DNA from: an uncultured Atopobiaceae bacterium
Lineage (GTDB): Bacteria > Actinomycetota > Coriobacteriia > Coriobacteriales > Atopobiaceae
Direction: 5' to 3'
Length of the DNA stretch: 11,599 nt
Assembly: GCA_947303905.1 (NCBI GenBank)
Contig: CAMYZR010000016.1
Location: 1-11,599 of the forward strand
The notes under the pieces: generated by a model
The model's input: only the letters and a program-made list of their open reading frames with translations
Told to the model about the DNA's origin: nothing
Database searches by the model: none
Position numbers and translations under genes: made by a program
Shown here: positions 1 to 5,617 of the stretch, piece after piece
Numbering within the stretch: position 1 is the stretch's first letter
Layout: each line of letters starts with the position of its first letter

Positions 1-66
1 GGCGTCGGCGGCACGCGACCCTCATAGCGCGCGACGAGGACGGGCAGCGCTCGGGCACAGGCACCC

Positions 67-897
67 TTGAGCTCGAGACGTGGGGCTTCGCAGCGCCATG
101 GCGGCGAGGGTCCGGCCAAGAAGCGCGACGCGATCTCGACGCTGCTCATCGCCGTTGGCGTGGTGCTTTTGCTCATCTCGGGCTTCCTGTGGGGTCAGTC
201 GAGGCTGCGCTACATGAAGCAGGACAAGATCAACGACGAGCTGGCGGCCTACGCGACGGTCAAGGACACCGAGCTGGACTCCAAGAAGTCGGAGCCGCCC
301 GAGGTCGATTGGGCAGGGCTCAAGGCCGTCAACGACGACGTGGTCGGTTGGCTGCAGGTCCCGGGCACCACGATCAACTACCCCGTCTACCAGGCCGAGG
401 ATAACGACTACTACCTGCACACGAGCGCGACGGGAGATTGGTCGATCGGCGGACAGCTGTTCCTCGACTACGAGAACGCAGCGCCGGGCATGAAGGATCC
501 GTTATCGCAGATCTACGGCCACCATCTGCTTGACGGCACGATGTTCGAGCAGATTGCCGCAATGGACGAACAGGCCCGCTTCGACGAGATCAAGACGGTG
601 TGGTACGTGACCGAGAGCGCGGCCTACGAGTGCCAGCCTCTGTTCCTGTACTACACGACGCCCGACGACGAGACCGCGCGCACCTTCAAGTTCAAGGACG
701 AGGAGGAGTTCCACACGTACCTCAAGGAGCGCCTGAGCCGTGCGGTGACCAAGTGCAAGGATGCCGACATCATCGTTTCGGGAACGCATCATGTGCTGAC
801 GCTCGTCACCTGCAACTACTACGACGGCTATGGCCGCACGATACTGGTGTGCGTGCCCAAGGAAGACGCCGAGGCCGCCTTCAAGGTGTCGAACTAG
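67..897 (+). CDS. srtB: class B sortase, membrane-anchored transpeptidase
   Basis: This is a cysteine transpeptidase that cleaves a sorting signal on a secreted protein and joins it to a cell-wall or pilus amine, acting on the outer face of the membrane. The 276-residue protein has a basic cytoplasmic N-terminus, one membrane segment at about residues 22-42 and an extracellular catalytic domain. The sortase residues are visible: H152 in IYGHHLLDGTMF, C249 in TLVTC and R257 in GRTILV. TLVTC followed by an Arg eight residues later fits class B. The start is TTG: an in-frame stop at 25-27 leaves no other upstream start, and the next in-frame ATG (211-215 region) lies beyond the membrane segment. 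The SD is weak. TTG at 67 overlaps a TGA at 68-70 in another frame, so coupling to an upstream gene cut by the window edge is possible. No sortase substrate is encoded in the window. Family assignment is firm; the target is unknown. Confidence 0.93.
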   Translation: MSSRRGASQRHGGEGPAKKRDAISTLLIAVGVVLLLISGFLWGQSRLRYMKQDKINDELAAYATVKDTELDSKKSEPPEVDWAGLKAVNDDVVGWLQVPGTTINYPVYQAEDNDYYLHTSATGDWSIGGQLFLDYENAAPGMKDPLSQIYGHHLLDGTMFEQIAAMDEQARFDEIKTVWYVTESAAYECQPLFLYYTTPDDETARTFKFKDEEEFHTYLKERLSRAVTKCKDADIIVSGTHHVLTLVTCNYYDGYGRTILVCVPKEDAEAAFKVSN

Positions 898-951
898 CGC
901 CAGGAGAGCCGCTGCGCCTGCGCGCAAGAGGCTGACATACCTGCAAGTCAT

Positions 952-987
952 GTGGGCCAAGCTGGTAAACGTGCCAGCTTGGCCCAC
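952..987. repeat. 14-bp perfect inverted repeat between srtB and purM
   Basis: Positions 952-965 are exactly complementary to 974-987, with an 8-nt spacer at 966-973. A strong RNA hairpin is possible in either direction. No T-tract follows on the + strand, so it is not a canonical intrinsic terminator. It overlaps the -35 region of the candidate purM promoter, so an operator is an alternative reading. Confidence 0.75.
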
Positions 988-1000
988 TGCCGTGTATGAT
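971..1000 (+). promoter_or_regulatory. candidate promoter for purM-purN
   Basis: A -10-like TATGAT lies at 995-1000 (5 of 6 consensus positions). An 18-nt spacer separates it from a weak -35-like GTGCCA at 971-976 (4 of 6). It lies about 70 bp before the purM start. The -35 element is inside the inverted repeat at 952-987. This is a consensus match only. Confidence 0.4.
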
Positions 1001-1069
1001 GGTCTAGCACAACGACGGCCGCACGACGCGGCACGTCGCAACCGACACTCATAGCCACCGGGAGGACCC

Positions 1070-2167
1070 ATGGCCAAAGACAAGAAACACATCACCTACG
1101 CCGACGCCGGCGTCGACGTGGACGAGGGCGCCCGCGCGGTTGACGCCATCAAGGAGGCCGTTGCCGCCACGAACCGTCCGGAGGTCATCGGTGGGCTCGG
1201 CGGGTTTGGCTCGCTGTTCTCGGCGGCCGCGCTCAAGGACATGGAGGAGCCGGTGCTTGTGTCCGGCACCGATGGCGTGGGCACCAAGCTGGCAATCGCC
1301 CAGCTGCTCGACCGGCACGACACCGTGGGCGAGGACCTCGTGGCCATGTGCGTGGACGACATCGTGGTCGCTGGCGCCGAGCCGCTGTTCTTCCTGGACT
1401 ACGTGGCCATCGGAAAGCTGCGTGCCGAGCATGTGGCGCAGATCGTGGAGGGCATTGCCAACGGCTGCACCAAGAGCGGATGTGCGCTGGTGGGCGGCGA
1501 GATGGCCGAGCATCCCGGCGTGATGGAGCCTGACGACTACGATCTCGCGGGCTTTGTCGTAGGCGTGGCCGACCGCCCCAAGATGCTGGGCGCGCACCTC
1601 GTCCGCGAGGGCGATGTCATTCTCGGCCTGCCGAGCTCGGGCATCCACAGCAACGGGTACTCGCTGGTGCGCAAGGTGGCCATCGAGGGCAAGACCGTCG
1701 AGGAGCTGCGCAAGCCCCTCGTCGAGCTGGGCGGCCAGAGCCTTGGCAACGCCGTGCTCGAGCCGACGACCATCTACGCCGGCGGCCTCATCCGCGCGCT
1801 CAAGGCTGGCGCACCCATCCATGCGATGGCGCACATCACCGGTGGCGGCATCACCGAGAACCTCAACCGCTGCCTGCCCGACAACATCGACGCTGTGGTC
1901 GACCGCCTGGCCACCGATCCCACGAGTCCCGATGGCTTCGGCCAGGGTCCGGCGTGGGACGTGCCGCCCGTGATTACCTACATGGTGCGCGAGGCTGGCC
2001 TCACGCCCGACGAGGCGTACAAGACCTTCAACATGGGCGTGGGCATGAGCGTGCTCTGCGCTTCCGAGGACGCGGACCGCGTGCGCGAGCTGCTCGAAGC
2101 CGAGGGCCTGAAGTCCTTCGTGATGGGCGAGTGCGTGGCCGGCGAGGGCAAGGTCGTCTACCGCTAG
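1070..2167 (+). CDS. purM: phosphoribosylformylglycinamidine cyclo-ligase (AIR synthase)
   Basis: PurM closes the imidazole ring, converting formylglycinamidine ribonucleotide to aminoimidazole ribonucleotide with ATP, the fifth step of de novo purine synthesis in the cytosol. The 365-residue protein is close to the usual family length of about 345. Family motifs appear in order: TYADAGVD near residue 10, the glycine-rich GGFGSLF, GTDGVGTK at 66-73, MCVDDIVVAGAEPLFFLDY, GGEMAEHPGVM, GLPSSGIHSNGYSLVRK and ITGGGITENL. The ATG is preceded by GGAGG at 1061-1065 with a 4-nt spacer. purN follows after 31 nt in the same direction with no terminator between, so the two are probably one transcript. 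A candidate promoter at 971-1000 precedes the gene. Nothing looks truncated or altered. Confidence 0.97.
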   Translation: MAKDKKHITYADAGVDVDEGARAVDAIKEAVAATNRPEVIGGLGGFGSLFSAAALKDMEEPVLVSGTDGVGTKLAIAQLLDRHDTVGEDLVAMCVDDIVVAGAEPLFFLDYVAIGKLRAEHVAQIVEGIANGCTKSGCALVGGEMAEHPGVMEPDDYDLAGFVVGVADRPKMLGAHLVREGDVILGLPSSGIHSNGYSLVRKVAIEGKTVEELRKPLVELGGQSLGNAVLEPTTIYAGGLIRALKAGAPIHAMAHITGGGITENLNRCLPDNIDAVVDRLATDPTSPDGFGQGPAWDVPPVITYMVREAGLTPDEAYKTFNMGVGMSVLCASEDADRVRELLEAEGLKSFVMGECVAGEGKVVYR

Positions 2168-2198
2168 GCGCGACGACAGACGAGAGCGAGGGATTCAC

Positions 2199-2807
2199 AT
2201 GAGCATCAAGCTGGGAGTTCTTCTGTCCGGCAGCGGAACCAACCTGCAGGCCATCATCGACCGCATCGCCGAGGGCACCCTTGACGCAACCATCGAGCTG
2301 GTCATCAGCTCGCGTCCGAGCGCCTACGGCCTCAAGCGTGCCGAGGAGGCCGGCATCCAGACCATGACGCTTTCCAAGGAGATCTACGCCGACCCCATCA
2401 CGGCCGACGAGGTCATCGCGACCATGCTCAAGAAGGCCGACGTGGACTACGTCATCATGGCGGGCTACATGCGCATGGTTCATTACCCCATCCTGAACAC
2501 CTTCCCCAACCGCGTGGTCAACCTGCATCCCGCGCTGCTGCCCAGCTTCAAAGGCGCGCACGCGATCCAGGATGCCTTCGACTACGGCGTCAAGGTGACT
2601 GGCGTGACCGTGCACTTTGCCGACGACAAGTACGATTGCGGCCCCATCATTGCCCAGCAGGCGCTGGCCATCGAGGAGGGCTGGACCGTCGACGAGCTCG
2701 AGGCGCACATTCACGAGATCGAGCACGTGCTCTATCCCGACACCATCCAGCTGCTTGCCGAGGGGCGCGTGAGCGTCCAGGAAGACGGCAAGGTGGTCAT
2801 CTCGTAG
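2199..2807 (+). CDS. purN: phosphoribosylglycinamide formyltransferase (GART)
   Basis: PurN transfers a formyl group from 10-formyltetrahydrofolate to glycinamide ribonucleotide, the third step of de novo purine synthesis. The 202-residue protein has the phosphate-binding LSGSGTNLQAI near residues 9-19. The catalytic triad is visible: N108 and H110 in VNLHPALLPSF and D146 in KYDCGPII, each offset by two from the E. coli N106/H108/D144 positions. Its length is typical for the monofunctional bacterial enzyme. ATG 2199 follows a purine-rich GAGCGAGGGA stretch. It lies 31 nt after purM and is closed by the terminator at 2841-2866, which marks the end of the purM-purN unit. Confidence 0.97.
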   Translation: MSIKLGVLLSGSGTNLQAIIDRIAEGTLDATIELVISSRPSAYGLKRAEEAGIQTMTLSKEIYADPITADEVIATMLKKADVDYVIMAGYMRMVHYPILNTFPNRVVNLHPALLPSFKGAHAIQDAFDYGVKVTGVTVHFADDKYDCGPIIAQQALAIEEGWTVDELEAHIHEIEHVLYPDTIQLLAEGRVSVQEDGKVVIS

Positions 2808-2840
2808 GCACATGCGATACGACAGGTTACATACCAAGAG

Positions 2841-2866
2841 AAAGGGGCCCACGCGGCCCCTTTTTT
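2841..2866 (+). terminator. Rho-independent terminator after purN
   Basis: A 9-bp stem pairs 2841-2849 (AAAGGGGCC) with 2855-2863, with a 5-nt loop. A run of six T follows at 2861-2866. The stop of purN is 34 nt upstream. The A-rich left flank could also let it work in the reverse direction. Confidence 0.92.
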
Positions 2867-2946
2867 CATGGCCAAACCTACCTTGCGGCAACGTTTTGCC
2901 TACCTGGGGCGCCATATGACGCCCGATGTCAACCTTGGAGGAGAGC

Positions 2947-3852
2947 ATGAGAGAGAATCGCATTTGCCTTACGCACGGCACGGCAGACCGGCTGCTCGAG
3001 GCACTGGCGGTGTCCGGTGCCGAGCTGCATCCCTCAAGTCTGCAAGCGAGGGACTTCACCCCGCACGTCAGCGTGATGCGCGAGGCGCTGAATGAGCTCT
3101 GCGGGACAGGGGAGAACCTCATCAATGTGCTGGTGGGGGTAGGTAAAGACTATCGAGGCGGGCCCGATGTAACATGCCAGCGGTTCTACGGAGAGCTTCC
3201 ACCTGGGTCCGTTTTGCACGTTGAAGAGGGCATCTACGTGGCCTCGCCGTGCCTCAACCTCTTGCTCGAGGCTCGTGAGCTGCATCTGGTCAACCTCTGT
3301 TGCATGCTTGGACGCTATTTGGGGACCTTCTCGACTGCGGCGTCTGACGGAGGCGGTAACGAGATTGTGCGTCGGGCACCGCTTGTGCGCGAAGACGAGC
3401 TGGGCAGATATCTGTCGCACTTCAGGTACACGGCGGGAACGGAAAAGCTGCGCGAAGCAATGCGGTTCACCTGCGAAAACGCGGCATCTCCGCAGGAGGT
3501 CAACCTGCAGCTGGCCTTGTGTCTGCCGCCGTCCTGCAATGGCTTTGCGCTCAAGAAGCCCGTCATGAACTATCCCATCAAGCTCGATGGTAACGACAGG
3601 CGTTTCTACGACGCTGATCACATGCGTATCGACTTGTACTGGCCCGAGGCGGGCTTTGGCCTCGAGTATCAGGGCGAGAAGGAGCACAAGGATCGGATGA
3701 TTCAGGACATCGCGCGCTGGTATGCGGCGCGTAGCAAGGGCAGCGAGCTGTGGTTTGTGACCAAGGAGCAGTTGGGCGACGCCGTGCCGATGGATTTCAT
3801 CGCGCGAGAGGTGGCGCGCCGCACCAGGAAGAAGATCAATGAGCAGACGTAG
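2947..3852 (+). CDS. unnamed protein with C-terminal PD-(D/E)xK nuclease-like motif
   Basis: I do not recognise a named function for this 301-residue protein. Its C-terminal third has the layout of small restriction-endonuclease-fold domains of the DUF559/Vsr type: MRIDLYWPEAGFGLEYQG places an acidic D229 and E240 about ten residues apart, followed by E246-H247 and then a helix with D and R (about 249-262). In the D...E-x-K pattern the lysine position is Q242, a substitution tolerated in some families but one that leaves activity uncertain. The N-terminal two thirds show no clear domain; THGTADRLLEALAVSGAEL is helical and HVEEGIYVASPCLNLLLEAREL may be a structural core, as in AbiEi-like proteins. 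The start at 2947 is chosen over an in-frame ATG at 2926 because GGAGG at 2937-2941 sits 5 nt before it. After the TAG stop the same frame stays open for 37 codons. A DNA-binding or nuclease role is inferred only. Confidence 0.8.
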   Translation: MRENRICLTHGTADRLLEALAVSGAELHPSSLQARDFTPHVSVMREALNELCGTGENLINVLVGVGKDYRGGPDVTCQRFYGELPPGSVLHVEEGIYVASPCLNLLLEARELHLVNLCCMLGRYLGTFSTAASDGGGNEIVRRAPLVREDELGRYLSHFRYTAGTEKLREAMRFTCENAASPQEVNLQLALCLPPSCNGFALKKPVMNYPIKLDGNDRRFYDADHMRIDLYWPEAGFGLEYQGEKEHKDRMIQDIARWYAARSKGSELWFVTKEQLGDAVPMDFIAREVARRTRKKINEQT

Positions 3853-4257
3853 CCAACCATCAAAGAGGCGCAGCTGCTTCTTGACGCACTCAGGAGTGGA
3901 AAATGGCTCAATTCGGATGAAAGGCTGCGAACAAGGGCGGTTAGAAAGGCTCGTCGCGTCGCCTGAGAGAGGCTGTATGCATAAACTCCCACGGTCGGTT
4001 GCTAATTTGCGCAAATTTGCGCAAATTAGCCCTTTAGTGGGCGTGGGGCACCTTGGATTACGCCCACTAAACGCCTTATTTACGCAAATTTGCGTAAGTT
4101 GCCAGAGAGGCACAGGACGACTTGCATAAACATCCGCTCTTCGCCGGTGGTGTGCGCGCGGGAGCCGTCTTTTCGGTGGTTCGAACGGTGAAACGCAGAC
4201 TACATCAGTGCCGTTCGGTACGGGTCACAGCGGGATGGCGGGCGCGAAGTCCGTAAG
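3853..4257. other. 405-bp convergent intergenic region without a convincing gene
   Basis: This gap separates the convergent ends of the nuclease-like gene and rlmD. It is clearly richer in A+T than the surroundings. 3853-3966 continues the upstream reading frame for 37 codons after its stop. 4001-4103 is the large inverted repeat. 4104-4257 shows no ORF with an SD site, no T-tract terminator on either strand and no RNA gene that I can identify. The + strand open stretch 3839-4129 has no SD and runs through the inverted repeat, so I do not call it a gene. Confidence 0.7.
4001..4103. repeat. 103-bp gapless inverted repeat made of nested palindromes
   Basis: The whole element is symmetric about position 4052: 4001-4044 pairs with 4060-4103 without gaps, with 36 of 44 Watson-Crick pairs plus three G-T pairs, around a 15-nt loop at 4045-4059. 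Within it, 4001-4030 is a perfect 30-bp palindrome, 4033-4044 and 4060-4071 are a perfect 12-bp inverted repeat, and 4080-4097 is a perfect 18-bp palindrome. The two outer palindromes share the 12-bp core CGCAAATTTGCG (4010-4021 and 4083-4094, with one-base variation at the edges). A GTTGC direct repeat lies at 3998-4002 and 4098-4102. It could be a dispersed MITE-like or REP-like repeat, a structured RNA, a protein-binding array or an unusual bidirectional terminator. The sequence alone does not decide among these. Confidence 0.9.
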
Positions 4258-5472
4258 TCAGCGCGAAAGCACCGCCACGGTCTCGACGTGCTTGGTGTGG
4301 GGGAACATGTCCACGGGCGTCAGGCTCTCAAGGCGATAGCCGCCATCCAGAAGCGCGTCCATGTCGCGGCGCTGCGTGGTCGCATTGCACGACACGTAGA
4401 CTACGCGCTCGGGCGCTAGCCGCACCACGCTGGCGAGGAACTCCGGCGTCGACCCCGCGCGCGGCGGATCCATGATCACCGTGTCAAAGCGCTCGCCACG
4501 CACTGCCGCATCCAGCATGTAGGGCGTCGCGTCCGCGCAGACAAAGTGGCAGCGACCGTCGAGCCCGTTCTTTCGGGCATTGCGCTGCGCGTCGGCCACG
4601 GCACCCTTGCCCACCTCGACGCCAGTCACCTGCAGGCCATCTACCTGCGCTGCTGCGCACATGCCGATGGTACCGATGCCGCAATAGGCGTCCAGCACAC
4701 GCATCCCGCCCTCAAGCCCGGCGCCCTCGATGGCCAGTCGGTACAGCCGCTCGGTCTGAGAGGGGTTGGTCTGGTAAAAGCTCGTGGGTCCGATCTCAAA
4801 GCGCACGCCGAGCAGCTCGTCGTGCATGACGCCACCGCCAAAGAGTGCGCGCGACCGTGGGCCGAGGATGGCGTTGGTACGGCGCACGTTGGTGTTGAGT
4901 GCTATGGCGGTCACGTCTGGAGCGTGCTTGACGATGCGGCGTACCAGCTCGCGTTCGCGGGGGAGGTGGTCGCCGTTTGCCACGATGGTCAGCAGCAGCT
5001 CGTCGGTCTTCCAGCCAGCACGCACGACGGCGTGGCGCAAAAGCCCGCTGCCGCGGTCCTCGTCGTAGGCCGACACCTTGCAGAGCTCGGCCGTGCGCGT
5101 AAAGGAGCGCAGCACGCGCCGGCAGCGCGGGTCCTCCACCAGGCAGGCCTTGCACGCGACGATGTGGTGCGTTCCCTTTGCATAAAACCCGCTGCGGATG
5201 CTCCCTTTGGGGCCCGGCGCAAATGGGGTGGCGGCCTTGTTGCGGTACGCCAGCGGCTCGTCCATGCCCACTATGGGGCGCAGCGCGCCGGCGTCGCAGC
5301 GCTCGAGAAGGTCGGCAAACAGCTCCTCCACCTGCGCCTGCTTGCGCTTGAGCTGTATGGGGTAGGGGACCGCGAGGGTCTCGCAGCCACCGCAGCTCTT
5401 GGCGATCGGGCATATGTACGTCTTGTATCCCATAGGCAAAGTGTAACGCACATGCAAAAACTGCCCATGCAT
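4258..5472 (-). CDS. rlmD: 23S rRNA (uracil-5-)-methyltransferase, RlmD/RumA family
   Basis: This SAM-dependent enzyme methylates C5 of a uridine in 23S rRNA (U1939 for RlmD, U747 for RlmC; one enzyme does both in some Gram-positives). The 404-residue protein opens with a [4Fe-4S] cluster motif C21-x5-C27-x2-C30, with C110 as the likely fourth ligand. Next come FYQTNPSQTERLY, the SAM loop LDAYCGIGTIG, the DPPRAG motif, the catalytic nucleophile C362 in VYVSCNATT and the base E397 in HVETVAVLSR. The 35-residue C-to-E spacing equals that of E. coli RlmD. The N-terminal TRAM domain found in E. coli RlmD is absent. The start at 5472 is supported by GGGAGG eight nt upstream on the minus strand; M14 is a less supported alternative. 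The exact target uridine cannot be told from sequence, so RlmCD or another TrmA-family name remains possible. Confidence 0.88.
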   Translation of the reverse strand: MHGQFLHVRYTLPMGYKTYICPIAKSCGGCETLAVPYPIQLKRKQAQVEELFADLLERCDAGALRPIVGMDEPLAYRNKAATPFAPGPKGSIRSGFYAKGTHHIVACKACLVEDPRCRRVLRSFTRTAELCKVSAYDEDRGSGLLRHAVVRAGWKTDELLLTIVANGDHLPRERELVRRIVKHAPDVTAIALNTNVRRTNAILGPRSRALFGGGVMHDELLGVRFEIGPTSFYQTNPSQTERLYRLAIEGAGLEGGMRVLDAYCGIGTIGMCAAAQVDGLQVTGVEVGKGAVADAQRNARKNGLDGRCHFVCADATPYMLDAAVRGERFDTVIMDPPRAGSTPEFLASVVRLAPERVVYVSCNATTQRRDMDALLDGGYRLESLTPVDMFPHTKHVETVAVLSR

Positions 5473-5617
5473 CAGCGCCGCCTCCCGATAAGAGATTTAT
5501 TCTTGTTGCGTTATCGGTTACGTTGGTATATGCGCGTGTTTATGCGCCTAGACCAGAATGGCGCGGTGTCGCGTGGCTCAGACGAGTTGCCCGCCGCATG
5601 TGGCTTTAGGAGGAACC
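5473..5617. promoter_or_regulatory. divergent promoter region between rlmD and the EF-G-like gene
   Basis: This 145-bp gap must hold the start signals of both divergent genes. On the + strand a weak TATATG at 5527-5532 could be a -10 element, with TTGTTG at 5503-5508 as an 18-nt-spaced -35. A 7-bp inverted repeat, CCGATAA at 5485-5491 and TTATCGG at 5511-5517, lies between the genes and could bind a regulator. All assignments are by eye and weak. Confidence 0.35.

Noticed and set aside
3839..4129. Plus-strand 96-codon open frame across the intergenic gap
   Set aside because: It has no SD, begins inside the end of the previous gene and derives much of its sequence from the inverted repeat, which also gives similar peptides on the other strand.
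4174..4190. GGTTCGAA resembling a tRNA T-arm
   Set aside because: The flanking bases do not form a 5-bp T-stem on either strand and no acceptor or anticodon arm fits.
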